A stretch of DNA of 64,000 nucleotides, from positions 620,001 to 684,000 of the forward strand of contig NZ_CP041216.1 in the NCBI RefSeq assembly GCF_020511155.1. Reading direction: 5' to 3'. Below the pieces are notes generated by a model, which was not told where the DNA came from, made no database searches, and saw only the letters and a list, made by a program, of their open reading frames with translations. This document shows, one piece after another, positions 1-8,748 of the stretch. How positions within the stretch are numbered: position 1 is the first letter of the stretch; every line of letters starts with the position of its first letter. This stretch comes from Shewanella glacialimarina (lineage in GTDB: Bacteria; Pseudomonadota; Gammaproteobacteria; Enterobacterales; Shewanellaceae). The position numbers and the translations under genes were made by a program.

Positions 1-21
1 CGTTTAAAAAGGGTTGTCACA

Positions 22-891
22 TTGAGTTTCGATTACAAAATTGATTTAAAAGCGATGCCATCGCTTTTTACACTTTATCGCAAAATATTTTTTAGCCGTA
101 AACCTGGCTGGGATAAAAAACCGTTACCTAAAATAGCGATTCAAACTGATAATGTTTTTTTATCAAATGATAAAGTACGTCAATATGCAAACGTTTGTGG
201 CTTTCAATTTGACGAGAAAGTGTTACCACCCACTTACTTATATGTCCTTGCTTTTCGTTTACATGCGGTGATATTTGCACACAAGGCGATTACCTTCCCT
301 TTGCTTGGTATGATCCACCTTAAAAACAGTATTAGTGTATTACGCCCGGTGAAAACGAATGAGATATTAACCGTAAAGTGTCAGCTCACTAGTAGCACTG
401 AAACTGATGCTGGCTTGGAGTTTGTGCTTGAGTCGAGTGTTTATGCAGCAGAAGAATTAGTCTGGCAAGCGCATTCAACCTACTTGTACCGCATTGAGTC
501 CGCCAAACGTCGTCCTCGCCCACCTCGAGCATCTGATATGGCTTGGGAAAATATACAGCAATGGCGCTTAACAGAAGACTTAGGCCGTCATTACGCTAAA
601 GCATCGGGTGATTACAACCTCATCCATTTACACCCATTACTGTCAAAACGTTTTGGGTTTGAGCGAGTACTCGCCCATGGTATGTGGTCAAAAGCACGTT
701 GTATGGCACAGCTAATGCAATTTATTGGCGAGCGTCCATTTACTGTTGATGTGGAATTTAAATTACCCGTATTTATGCCATCAGAAGTGACTTTTGCCTA
801 TGAATCGCTTGAAGATGGTAAGTGTTTTGAAATGCGAGATGTAAAGGGCAAGCGTCCTCATTTACATGGTAAAATGCGTTATCTAGATTAG
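22..891 (+). CDS. MaoC-like hot-dog hydratase family protein
   Basis: A 289-residue protein with a C-terminal MaoC/hot-dog region. Around residues 185-230 it carries the hydratase-2-like signature D-Y-N-L-I-H followed by F-G-F-x-R-V-L-A-H-G-M, which in the family supplies the catalytic Asp/His and the substrate tunnel. Family members hydrate or bind enoyl-CoA thioesters. The N-terminal half looks like a degenerate second hot-dog fold. The TTG start at 22 has an AAAGGG ribosome site eight bases upstream; an in-frame ATG at 55 is an alternative. The frame is open to the window edge, so a longer N-terminus cannot be excluded. The substrate is unknown, and no fatty-acid operon is visible beside it. 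Confidence 0.8.
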   Translation: MSFDYKIDLKAMPSLFTLYRKIFFSRKPGWDKKPLPKIAIQTDNVFLSNDKVRQYANVCGFQFDEKVLPPTYLYVLAFRLHAVIFAHKAITFPLLGMIHLKNSISVLRPVKTNEILTVKCQLTSSTETDAGLEFVLESSVYAAEELVWQAHSTYLYRIESAKRRPRPPRASDMAWENIQQWRLTEDLGRHYAKASGDYNLIHLHPLLSKRFGFERVLAHGMWSKARCMAQLMQFIGERPFTVDVEFKLPVFMPSEVTFAYESLEDGKCFEMRDVKGKRPHLHGKMRYLD

Positions 892-915
892 GCTGCCCCC
901 GCCCTTGTAACCCTC

Positions 916-942
916 AACCCTCGTACAAGCAATACGAGGGTT
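916..942. terminator. Intergenic hairpin between convergent genes
   Basis: A perfect 10-bp stem (916-925 with 933-942) with a 7-nt loop lies between the convergent MaoC-like and aldo/keto reductase genes. No T-run follows on either strand, so intrinsic termination is uncertain. It may be a weak terminator or an mRNA 3'-end stabiliser. Confidence 0.45.
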
Positions 943-959
943 ATCTGATGTACTTTTGC

Positions 960-1850
960 TTAGGCAACACTGTGTCCCGTTGATGCTTGCCAAATACTGA
1001 ACCATTGTTGTTTGGTTAGTACAATGCTGCTTGAGTCAACCGCACTACGAATTCGCTCAATATTACTACTGCCAATAATAGGTGTTGGTTTACTGGGTAA
1101 CATAGTTACCCAGGCATAAATGACTTGACTTATATCCGTTACTCCTACCTGCTCCGCCACTTCAGTTAGACAGTTTCTTAATCGTATCGCTTGTTCTGTT
1201 TGCTCACTAAATAATGTACCGCCTCCCAAACATGACCATGCCATAGGACGTATATTTAATTGCTGGCATTGATCTAATACGCCATCGTGTAAATGGGTTA
1301 AGCATTGCGGTGATATTTCCACCTGATTGGTGATAAGCGGTTCGTCTAGTCGTGACTGTAACAAGGTGAAATGATGGGGTAAGAAGTTGGATACACCAAA
1401 GTGGTTTACTTTACCTTGCTGCTTTAATTGCAAGAAAGCTTCAGCTACTTCATCTGCTTGCATTAAAGGATCTGGACGATGAATTAATAATGCGTCTAAA
1501 TAGTCGGTTTTTAGTTCGACTAGTGAACGCTCAACGCTGCGAATAATATGCTGTGTACTAGTGTCGTAATGATTGACGTAACGATTGTCAAAACCATTAA
1601 ATGCGGGTTTGATACCACACTTGCTAATAAGTTGCATCTTTTGACGTAATTGAGGCGCAAGAGCAAGGGCTTCGCCGAATAAGGTTTCACATTGGTATAC
1701 ACCATAAATGTCAGCATGATCCATGCTGGTTACTCCAAGCTCAAGATATTGCTCAATAAGCGTAAGCCTTTGTTGAGGGGTCATGTTCCATGCATCAATA
1801 CGCCAAAAACCGGCAATAAAATCTGAAAATTTAAAATGAGATGTTGTCAT
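960..1850 (-). CDS. Aldo/keto reductase, YdhF-like
   Basis: A 296-residue NAD(P)H-dependent aldo/keto reductase of the YdhF type, expected to be cytosolic. The catalytic tetrad is visible: Asp in M-D-H-A-D-I-Y-G, the Tyr of the same motif, Lys in L-I-S-K-C-G, and His in L-L-I-H-R-P-D-P. Further on, the V-S-N-F motif and the C-terminal P-I-I-G-S-S-N segment fit the cofactor-binding part of the TIM barrel. Length is normal for the family and nothing looks broken. It is transcribed alone, with a convergent neighbour downstream. The physiological carbonyl substrate is not predictable from sequence. Confidence 0.9.
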   Translation of the reverse strand: MTTSHFKFSDFIAGFWRIDAWNMTPQQRLTLIEQYLELGVTSMDHADIYGVYQCETLFGEALALAPQLRQKMQLISKCGIKPAFNGFDNRYVNHYDTSTQHIIRSVERSLVELKTDYLDALLIHRPDPLMQADEVAEAFLQLKQQGKVNHFGVSNFLPHHFTLLQSRLDEPLITNQVEISPQCLTHLHDGVLDQCQQLNIRPMAWSCLGGGTLFSEQTEQAIRLRNCLTEVAEQVGVTDISQVIYAWVTMLPSKPTPIIGSSNIERIRSAVDSSSIVLTKQQWFSIWQASTGHSVA

Positions 1851-1939
1851 GAACTATCCTAATGTAATTTGATGCTAAAGTGATTCAGCATAATCAATGT
1901 ACCCACAGCGCAGTCGGTACATTTTTGTCAGTGGTGATG

Positions 1940-3610
1940 TTATTTCTGATAGATATGCACATCGCGTTGTGGGAACGGAATACTAATTCCTTCCGCATCG
2001 AAGCGCATTTTCACTGCGCGGTTGATATCCCAGTAAACATCCCAATAATCATCGGGTTTTACCCAGGGTCTAACGATAAAGTCGACAGATGACTCGCCTA
2101 AAGTGTGCAACTTCACTATAGGCTCAGGCGTTGCTTGCACTTTTGGATGTTGCTGTACAATATCTTTTAAAATTGTTTCCGCATGCTCGATATTATCGCT
2201 ATAACTGATGCCAAATGTCATATCTACACGTCGCTGGTGCTCTGCGGTAATATTATTAATAGTGTCGCCCCAAATCTTGTTATTAGGAATAATAAGACGT
2301 TGGTTATCTAGGGTTTTGATGGTTGTCGATACTAGACTCATATGGCTGACTCTTCCTGTTACGCCGGCGGCGTTAATTAAATCACCAACGTCAAAAGGGC
2401 GATACACCAAAATCATCATTCCCGATGCAAAGTTAGATAAGGTGTCTTGCAAGGCGAAACCTATAATGACACCAGCGATACCAAAACCTGCTAGCAAAGG
2501 GCCTAACTCAAAACCTAGTTGAGATAAGGCGACCAATAAACCAATGGCGAACACGGCTTTGCTCGATAACGAAATAAAGAATTCTTGTAATAATTTACTA
2601 AATTTAAGCTTAGATGCCCTGACAGTTTTAGTGGTAATTCTGGTCACTATTTTTGCTATTAAACTGCTGATAAATATTATTAATATAAAAACAATGATTT
2701 TAAAGGTAACACTTGGGCCATTGTCTAAAGCTTGATGTTTAGCAACATTTGCCCATTCTTCAAGTAAGCTGGATGCAACATTAAAATTCAGCACATCCTG
2801 GGTGATATCACCCGATATACTAAATAGGGTTTGTTTAATGTTAGTAGTGTCCTGACCTAATTGTTCTAACAGGGATGCAGCGGCCGATAAGCTGGCGCTA
2901 TTTTGTGCTAGCCTTTCTTTGAGCGAACTCACGCGCTGCTTTTGCTCTGAGCTAATGTTTTCGCCTGCAGCGGTCGCTTCGCTGACTGATTTCTGTAGCT
3001 CATTCTGTGTATAAGACACTAAACTGTCTAGTCTATCGGCACGGGTTATTAAGCGTTTGGTTAGGGTTTTCTTTAAGGTTTCGACATCGAGTTTGACTTT
3101 TTCTGCCCAGATAATCGTTTCTAATTCTGCTCTAAGGTAATGATCGCGTTGAAACTCGCGTTCTGAAATTTTCAATAAGATAGTATTATCACCGCTGCCA
3201 CCATCTACCTGACTGCGAAGCTGAATAATATCGGCATTAAGGTAGTGACGCACTTGCTTTAAAAATACTAATTGAGACTGTACTAGTGGAACCACAAATT
3301 CATCATCAATTTTACTGGCATTAACCAAGTTATCGATCAGGTTTCTAAGTTCTATCACTCTGGTTTTAATGCGATATTCTGTAATTGATTTAATTTCACC
3401 TTTCAAGTCTGGCAATAAATCAATATCACCTTGAATGATGGACGAGAGTGCTTCAATTTTATCGCGAGCATCAGTACTGGTTTGATGGGCAGGTTCGATT
3501 ATTTGCTCGGTATTGAGTGGTGATTGAGCATGTGCGCCAGCAGTGCCTAAAATACAAGCTAGAGTAAAACTGGCAGTAATGAGCATTCTTGATATATGCA
3601 AGCTGGGCAT
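1940..3610 (-). CDS. Large MscS-family mechanosensitive channel
   Basis: A 556-residue inner-membrane protein. It has a signal peptide (residues 1-29, ending A-H-A-Q), a long periplasmic region rich in helices and coiled coil (about 40-290), then transmembrane helices from about residue 300. The pore-lining segment A-G-F-G-I-A-G-V-I-I-G-F-A-L-Q-D-T-L-S-N-F is the classical MscS TM3 signature, followed by the beta domain (R-P-F-D-V-G-D) and a C-terminal cytoplasmic domain. MscS channels release solutes on hypo-osmotic shock. The extended N-terminus puts it with the longer MscS relatives rather than E. coli MscS (286 aa). The ATG start at 3610 immediately precedes the signal peptide. Confidence 0.92.
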   Translation of the reverse strand: MPSLHISRMLITASFTLACILGTAGAHAQSPLNTEQIIEPAHQTSTDARDKIEALSSIIQGDIDLLPDLKGEIKSITEYRIKTRVIELRNLIDNLVNASKIDDEFVVPLVQSQLVFLKQVRHYLNADIIQLRSQVDGGSGDNTILLKISEREFQRDHYLRAELETIIWAEKVKLDVETLKKTLTKRLITRADRLDSLVSYTQNELQKSVSEATAAGENISSEQKQRVSSLKERLAQNSASLSAAASLLEQLGQDTTNIKQTLFSISGDITQDVLNFNVASSLLEEWANVAKHQALDNGPSVTFKIIVFILIIFISSLIAKIVTRITTKTVRASKLKFSKLLQEFFISLSSKAVFAIGLLVALSQLGFELGPLLAGFGIAGVIIGFALQDTLSNFASGMMILVYRPFDVGDLINAAGVTGRVSHMSLVSTTIKTLDNQRLIIPNNKIWGDTINNITAEHQRRVDMTFGISYSDNIEHAETILKDIVQQHPKVQATPEPIVKLHTLGESSVDFIVRPWVKPDDYWDVYWDINRAVKMRFDAEGISIPFPQRDVHIYQK

Positions 3611-3817
3611 AATTAAAAGATCCTATGAATAAACGATTTTGATTTGTGCGTGCGGGCGATGAGATATTTTATCATAAAGTGTTTATCTCGCTTAACCAAT
3701 AAGCTTTTGGCATTAAGCCAATCTTAGCCCATAATACTCCACTGATTTTATAGGGTTGTAGATATACACTTAATAAGTGTTACGTTTGAAAGGTATGTTT
3801 ACCCGCAAGGATTTAAG

Positions 3818-4144
3818 ATGTTATTACAATGTGCTTTTTGTCATAAAGGGTTTTCGGTCGCCAGCGTTACGCAAAGCCGTGGTAGAGGTCTTGGATCGCA
3901 TATTCAATGCCCTAAGTGTAGTGCTTGGTTAGGGCGGAATAAGTGGTTAACATCAGCCAAAATTATTGGCTTTTATGTTGCGGCAATAGCCGGTGTTGCA
4001 GGATATTATCTAGATAATGTGATGCATATTGTTACCCCAACCATCATTTTATCAGTGATATTGGTCGGGATAACACACATTATGGATCATTTAATTCTCA
4101 TTGAAGCACCTGAAAAACAAGTGCCAAATATAAAGCTAGATTAG
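3818..4144 (+). CDS. Small zinc-finger membrane protein
   Basis: A 108-residue protein of unknown function. Two CxxC-type pairs near the N-terminus (C-A-F-C at 5-8 and C-P-K-C at 32-35) suggest one zinc ribbon. Two hydrophobic segments follow (about 48-65 and 72-92) and a short charged tail. The ATG at 3818 follows an AAGGA ribosome site. The gene converges with and overlaps by four bases the small gene on the opposite strand. I do not recognise a named family. Confidence 0.7.
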   Translation: MLLQCAFCHKGFSVASVTQSRGRGLGSHIQCPKCSAWLGRNKWLTSAKIIGFYVAAIAGVAGYYLDNVMHIVTPTIILSVILVGITHIMDHLILIEAPEKQVPNIKLD

Positions 4145-4266
4145 CTTATTATCTGTTCTTGGCTTTCTAAAGAGGCTTCCACCCAATAGATACCACCGAG
4201 TACAACAACGCCAATGATAACCATGGCAAGAATAATGCCGATGTTTGCACGTATAAAGTTAGTCAT
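4141..4266 (-). CDS. Small single-pass membrane protein (41 aa)
   Basis: A 41-residue frame starting ATG at 4266, with an AGGACTG ribosome site just upstream. The protein has an N-terminal T-N-F-I-R-A-N, one strongly hydrophobic helix (about residues 9-28, rich in I, V, L and G), and an acidic/polar tail (E-A-S-L-E-S-Q-E-Q). The organised start, hydrophobic profile and clean stop support a real gene. Its stop overlaps the stop of the convergent zinc-finger protein. Function unknown. Confidence 0.6.
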   Translation of the reverse strand: MTNFIRANIGIILAMVIIGVVVLGGIYWVEASLESQEQIIS

Positions 4267-4476
4267 GGTCAGTCCTATTTTTGAGATTTAACAGAATATG
4301 CGCCAATGTTACGAACAACAGCTTAAGTTTATCTTAATTTGATTAAGTCTTTGGTTGAATAGCCTAGTCGCGCACAAATTGGCGCTAAAAGTGATTTGTA
4401 ACAATCTATAGCTTGCTTTTTTACTGCTGTCTTTTAGAATTGCTGCTTATTACATCCTCTTAAGTTTGGTATTTTT

Positions 4477-4770
4477 GTGAGATTTAGCCTTCAGTTAAAG
4501 CAACATATCGCAATTTGGCTTTGTGCCATTTTGATGGTATTGGCTTTGGCTGCGTCAAATCACAGTACTGAACACCATGAAGACGGCGTAAATTCTCATC
4601 ACTGTACTTTGTGTTTTCACCAGCATCAGCTGAATAAAGTACTGCATGCATTTTCTTTTTCTATTCCAATCCAAAAACAGCAATATGAAGTTAGTATTAA
4701 CGTATCGCCTGTTTTTTCATCAGTTAGCATCTTTCATTATCACAGCCGTGGCCCTCCTTATACCGTGTAA
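4477..4770 (+). CDS. Small His/Cys-rich exported protein, zinc-uptake associated (DUF2607-like)
   Basis: A 97-residue protein starting at GTG. It has an N-terminal membrane/signal segment (about 10-27) followed by a histidine-rich motif (H-S-T-E-H-H-E-D, then H-H-C-T-L-C-F-H-Q-H-Q). These ligands fit a periplasmic zinc-binding or zinc-handling protein. Similar small proteins at the head of zinc ABC loci in Vibrio and Shewanella are annotated as zinc-uptake chaperones (DUF2607); this match is from memory and not tested. It is the first gene of the apparent zinc locus. No Zur operator could be recognised upstream with confidence. Confidence 0.62.
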   Translation: MRFSLQLKQHIAIWLCAILMVLALAASNHSTEHHEDGVNSHHCTLCFHQHQLNKVLHAFSFSIPIQKQQYEVSINVSPVFSSVSIFHYHSRGPPYTV

Positions 4771-4891
4771 ACCCATTACAAATTGTTATTAATTTTTAAT
4801 TGAATCGTCAGCAATTATTGCTTTGACGATGTTAGGTTTATGGTTTTAGTCTCGCTAAATGATATTGCGGACTAAAACGTAGGGAGCATGT

Positions 4892-6103
4892 ATGTCTGTT
4901 TTAAAAACACCTTTATCTTTAGTCGCTATCGGCTGTGCGTTTACTTCCGTTGCCGTAATGGCGGAAGATTCAAGTTTAACTAACCCCAATATTAGTGCCG
5001 TGTTAGACGGTTATTATCAGTCGGGTGACCGTGCAATGTCTGAACGTGCCGAAGGGTTTGGTTTAGGTGAGACCGAACTGGCTATCAGTGCCAATATTGA
5101 CGATATGTTTTATGGCAAAATGACCGCAGTATTAGCCAGCCACGGTGGTGATACTGAGCTGGAATTAGAAGAAGCCTTTATTCAAACTATGGCTTTGCCG
5201 GAAGGGTTATCTGTTCGCGCAGGGCGCTTCTTATCTGATGTGGGCTATCTGAATAACCAACATTTACACACAGACTCTTTTGCCGATCGCCCAGCTGCTT
5301 ACCGTGCATTTTTAGGTGGTCATTATTTCGATGATGGTTTACGAGTGAGTATTGTTGCTCCAACTGATATTTACTGGAACTTAGGCCTTGAAGTGTTTCA
5401 GGGCGATAAAATGCACGCAGCTGATGAGCATGGTGAACGTGACTTTAGCAATTTAGGTGTATATACCGCTTTCACCAAGTTAGGTGGTGATATTGGTGTT
5501 GATAGCTCCTGGCAGCTTGGTCTAGCTTACCTTAGTAATGACAACGGTAAAGTGATTGGCGAAGAAGAAAACGATCATGTTGATGAGGGCGATGCTCACG
5601 GTGAGCATGATCACAGTGCGCAATATACCGGTGAAAATACCTACATTGCTGATTTTGTCTATAAATGGGCACCTAATGGTAATTATAAATATCAGCACTT
5701 AACTGTAAGTGGCGAATACTTTCGTGTGACAGACATTTTCGGTGTTGAAGAACTTGATCTGGACCACGCAGATGAGCACGACCATGGTATGTTAAGCGAA
5801 GGTGCTACTAACGACTATCATGAAGGTTGGTATGTCAGTAGCGTGTATCAATTAAGCCCAAATTGGTCTGCGGGTTTACGCTATGGTCAAGTGGATACTT
5901 TTGAAGCTCATGGCGATCATTTAGATCCACAAAAGCTAAAAGAAACTGAAATCAGTTTAGCTTGGCACAACAGCCACTTCTCAACGGTTCGCATGCAATA
6001 TACTCATCAGCAAGGGACTAATTTCGAAGGTTTTGAAGACGATAATATCATCACTTTACAATATGTTATGACATTAGGAGCTCACGGTGCACATCAATTC
6101 TAG
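4892..6103 (+). CDS. Outer-membrane beta-barrel with His/Asp-rich loops, zinc-locus porin
   Basis: A 403-residue protein with a signal peptide (cleavage near A-V-M-A-E, residue 24) and a beta-barrel pattern of alternating strands. The C-terminus is hydrophobic/aromatic (M-T-L-G-A-H-G-A-H-Q-F, ending in Phe), as expected for an outer-membrane barrel. Two inserted loops are rich in His, Asp and Glu (roughly residues 225-250 and 286-305), with clusters such as E-H-D-H and D-E-H-D-H-G. These suggest capture of zinc or another divalent cation at the cell surface. It lies directly upstream of, and overlaps by 17 bases, a TroA-type binding-protein gene. An AGGGAG ribosome site precedes ATG 4892. The zinc role is inferred from context and composition. 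Confidence 0.72.
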   Translation: MSVLKTPLSLVAIGCAFTSVAVMAEDSSLTNPNISAVLDGYYQSGDRAMSERAEGFGLGETELAISANIDDMFYGKMTAVLASHGGDTELELEEAFIQTMALPEGLSVRAGRFLSDVGYLNNQHLHTDSFADRPAAYRAFLGGHYFDDGLRVSIVAPTDIYWNLGLEVFQGDKMHAADEHGERDFSNLGVYTAFTKLGGDIGVDSSWQLGLAYLSNDNGKVIGEEENDHVDEGDAHGEHDHSAQYTGENTYIADFVYKWAPNGNYKYQHLTVSGEYFRVTDIFGVEELDLDHADEHDHGMLSEGATNDYHEGWYVSSVYQLSPNWSAGLRYGQVDTFEAHGDHLDPQKLKETEISLAWHNSHFSTVRMQYTHQQGTNFEGFEDDNIITLQYVMTLGAHGAHQF

Positions 6104-6992
6104 AATGATTAAAATGGCTGCAGGGCTTGCGTTAATATGCTCGGCATCTGCCAATGCAGAGTTAAATGTATTTGCTTGTGAGCCAGAATATGCTGCATTG
6201 ACGCTATCACTTGCGCCTGATGCAAAAGTGTATTCCGCTACCACAGCTATGCAAGACCCGCACTTGGTGCAGGCTCGTCCAAGCTTAATTGCCAAAATGC
6301 GTCAAGCCGATTTAGTGGTTTGTGCCGGTGCTGACCTTGAAATTGGCTGGTTACCTATGTTGCAGATGAAAGCATCTAACAACAGAGTACGTTCAACTGA
6401 TACAGGATTATTCTATGCTGCCGAACATACCAACACCCTAGATAAACTCGACAGTGTCGATCGTTCTATGGGGGATGTGCATGCTAAAGGTAATCCACAT
6501 TTACATTTTGATCCTGTTAAGGTGCTTGAAGTCGCTCAAGGTTTATCCGCTAAATTGATCCAGTTAGATCCGGACAATAAAGCGGCTTATACACAGGCGT
6601 TGAGTCAATTTAGCGGCCAGTGGCAAGCTAAAATTCCACAATGGCAACAACAAGCACAAAGTCTGAAGGGTAAAAAAGTCATCGCTTACCATTCTAGTTT
6701 TCGTTATTTGTTTAACTGGACTGGGATTGAGCAGGTGGCAGATTTAGAGCCTAAGCCTGGTTTAGCGCCTACAAGTAGTCACTTAGCAACTTTACTTGCC
6801 CGTGCTGAAAAGGGCGATGTAATGGCGATTATTGTGGCATCTTACCAGGATGAGCGTGGTGCTGAATGGTTAGCGGAACGAGCTAATCTTAAGGTTGTTA
6901 CTTTACCTATGTCGGTTGGCGGTAACGAGCAAAGTACAGACTTGATCAGTTTGTACGATAGCGTGTTGTCGTTATTAAACGGAGTGAAATAA
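6087..6992 (+). CDS. Zinc/manganese-type ABC transporter substrate-binding protein (ZnuA/TroA-like)
   Basis: A 301-residue periplasmic solute-binding protein of cluster 9 (TroA/ZnuA). A signal peptide ends near A-N-A-E (about residue 25). Candidate metal ligands are His in Q-D-P-H-L-V-Q-A-R-P, His in G-N-P-H-L-H-F-D-P, His in A-Y-H-S-S-F-R-Y, and an acidic residue near S-Y-Q-D-E-R-G-A. The long His-rich loop typical of ZnuA is missing; the neighbouring outer-membrane barrel has such loops instead. The start is GTG 6087, chosen because AGGAG lies six bases upstream; the ATG at 6105 has no well-placed site. It overlaps the barrel gene and is followed after three bases by the permease gene, so the three are probably cotranscribed. 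Confidence 0.85.
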   Translation: MHINSRMIKMAAGLALICSASANAELNVFACEPEYAALTLSLAPDAKVYSATTAMQDPHLVQARPSLIAKMRQADLVVCAGADLEIGWLPMLQMKASNNRVRSTDTGLFYAAEHTNTLDKLDSVDRSMGDVHAKGNPHLHFDPVKVLEVAQGLSAKLIQLDPDNKAAYTQALSQFSGQWQAKIPQWQQQAQSLKGKKVIAYHSSFRYLFNWTGIEQVADLEPKPGLAPTSSHLATLLARAEKGDVMAIIVASYQDERGAEWLAERANLKVVTLPMSVGGNEQSTDLISLYDSVLSLLNGVK

Positions 6993-6995
6993 CTC

Positions 6996-7778
6996 ATGTT
7001 TGATTTCGAACTTGCCTCCATTTTATTGCCTGCCTTAGTGGCGGGTTTGCTCGTGTTATCCACTCATGTGGTGCTAGGTCGGCAAGTGTTAAAGCGTGGC
7101 ATAATCTTCATTGATTTGGCTATTGCCCAGGTTGCTGCGCTTGGCGCTATTGTGTCGCACATTGATCACGATATTGAGAATATACCTTTTTCACACGTGT
7201 GGATGCCGGCGCTGTTTGCGCTAGCTGGCGCAGGTGTAATAGCTTGGATGGCACGTAAATTTGAAGGTGAGCTTGAGGCTTTTATTGGTTGTTTTTATGT
7301 GCTTAGTGCAGTTGGGGCTATGTTGCTGTTAGCCAATGATCCCCACGGCGCTGAGCTGTTAAAACAGTTGATGTCAGGTCAAATATTGTGGGTGAGCTGG
7401 TCACAATTAATCTTACCAGCTGTAGTGTCAGCAGTTATTTTAGCCGCTATCGCGATTAGGCCTAACTTACTTGAAGGCGCTGGTTTTTACTTTCTATTTG
7501 CGATTGTCATTACTTTGTCTGTTGAGCTTGTGGGGGTCTATTTAGTCTTTAGTTCGCTAATTTTACCGGCACTCGCACTGAATAAATACTTAGGTAAAGC
7601 TAGATTAGTATTGGCTTATATGGTCGGTGTTATTGGTTATGTTAGTGGTTTATGGTTATCGGCCAGTTATGACCTACCTAGTGGTGCCGCGATTGTTGCC
7701 ACTCTAGCTATCAGCGCCTTGGTATTTAGATTAGCCATTGCTCAAATCAATAAAACCTCGCCTACTGCGATGAATTAA
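6996..7778 (+). CDS. Metal ABC transporter permease (ZnuB-like)
   Basis: A 260-residue polytopic inner-membrane protein with about eight hydrophobic segments. It belongs to the ABC-3 family of zinc/manganese/iron permeases; the segment G-I-I-F-I-D-L-A-I-A-Q-V-A-A-L-G and the later P-A-L-A-L-N-K-Y are typical. It starts three bases after the binding-protein stop. A strong terminator follows. No ATPase gene lies in this locus or elsewhere in the window, so a ZnuC-like ATPase must come from another locus if the importer works. Confidence 0.88.
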   Translation: MFDFELASILLPALVAGLLVLSTHVVLGRQVLKRGIIFIDLAIAQVAALGAIVSHIDHDIENIPFSHVWMPALFALAGAGVIAWMARKFEGELEAFIGCFYVLSAVGAMLLLANDPHGAELLKQLMSGQILWVSWSQLILPAVVSAVILAAIAIRPNLLEGAGFYFLFAIVITLSVELVGVYLVFSSLILPALALNKYLGKARLVLAYMVGVIGYVSGLWLSASYDLPSGAAIVATLAISALVFRLAIAQINKTSPTAMN

Positions 7779-7832
7779 ATTATTTATTATTCATCTATAA
7801 AGACTTGTTGTTTATAAATAGTCTGTATCTTC

Positions 7833-7871
7833 AGGCGAAATCGACGGTTTATGTTGGTTTCGCCTTTTTTT
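7833..7871 (+). terminator. Rho-independent terminator after the zinc locus
   Basis: A 13-bp stem with G-U wobbles (7833-7845 with 7853-7865), a 7-nt loop and a run of T residues at 7865-7871. It ends the zinc-transport operon about 55 bases after the permease stop. Confidence 0.85.
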
Positions 7872-7954
7872 GAGCGTACACATGTATGCAAAATTGATTG
7901 AGTCAACTTGCTGGCATCGTTATACTGTCGCCAATTAATCCGCAGGAGTCTGTT

Positions 7955-8689
7955 GTGCTGCTAATCGCTCGTACGTTAATACTAGCCATACTATTGTGCC
8001 TTGCTTTTGTTTTGGTACTTCTTTTATGTATCGTTCGCCCTATGCACCGTGACAATGTTCATGTTTTGGCTAGAATTTTTGCCTCAGTATCACCCGTGCT
8101 CGGCATTAAGGTGATCACCCGTCACGTGCAACCTGATGTGGTTAATCAACAGAATATCTACCTAGGTAACCATCAAAACAATTTCGACCTTTTTACCCAA
8201 ACATCAGCAGTACCTAAGGCGACTGTGAGTTTAGGCAAAAAAAGCTTGGCATGGGTTCCCTTGTTTGGGCAGATTTATTGGCTAACGGGTAATATTCTAA
8301 TTGATCGTAAAAACCGTTCTAGTGCATTTGATACTATGGCAAAAACGGTTAAAAAAATGCAACAAAAGCATTTGTCTGTATGGATTTTTCCGGAAGGAAC
8401 CCGTTCTAGAGGCAGAGGATTACTTCCCCTTAAAGTGGGGGCGTTTCATACTGCAATAGCTGCTCAAGTGCCAGTAGTGCCAGTGTTAGCATCTTGTCAG
8501 GCACATATTAAGCTAAATCGTTGGAACAACGGTGTGGTTATTGTAGAGATGATGGCGCCAATTAGCACCCAAGGTGTAGATAAAGCAGATGCAAAGCTTT
8601 TTGCTGTGCAAGTACATACTATTATGGCTAAGCGTTTGGCTGAGTTAAATCTAGAAGCCGCTGAATTAATGGCTAAACCTGCGGCTTAA
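7955..8689 (+). CDS. plsC: 1-acyl-sn-glycerol-3-phosphate acyltransferase (PlsC family)
   Basis: A 244-residue membrane-associated acyltransferase that converts lysophosphatidic acid to phosphatidic acid in phospholipid synthesis. It has an N-terminal hydrophobic helix (about 5-27). The catalytic motif is N-H-Q-N-N-F-D (the NHx4D box), and the glycerol-phosphate-binding motif is F-P-E-G-T-R-S-R-G. Further family motifs are visible near V-P-V-V-P-V. I chose GTG 7955 because a CAGGAG site lies six bases upstream; an in-frame ATG at 7898 would add 19 residues without a good site. The assignment to AGPAT rather than another lysophospholipid acyltransferase rests on the motifs. Confidence 0.87.
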   Translation: MLLIARTLILAILLCLAFVLVLLLCIVRPMHRDNVHVLARIFASVSPVLGIKVITRHVQPDVVNQQNIYLGNHQNNFDLFTQTSAVPKATVSLGKKSLAWVPLFGQIYWLTGNILIDRKNRSSAFDTMAKTVKKMQQKHLSVWIFPEGTRSRGRGLLPLKVGAFHTAIAAQVPVVPVLASCQAHIKLNRWNNGVVIVEMMAPISTQGVDKADAKLFAVQVHTIMAKRLAELNLEAAELMAKPAA

Positions 8690-8702
8690 GATAACGTATA
8701 AT
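8674..8702 (+). promoter_or_regulatory. rraB: Possible sigma-70 promoter for rraB
   Basis: A perfect TATAAT box at 8697-8702 lies 47 bases before the rraB start. The hexamer at 8674-8679, 17 bases upstream, matches the -35 consensus at only three of six positions. The element overlaps the 3' end of the acyltransferase gene. Confidence 0.4.
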
Positions 8703-8748
8703 ACACAGATTATTAGCTTATTTATTTTTAAGTCATTTGGAGTACTTC

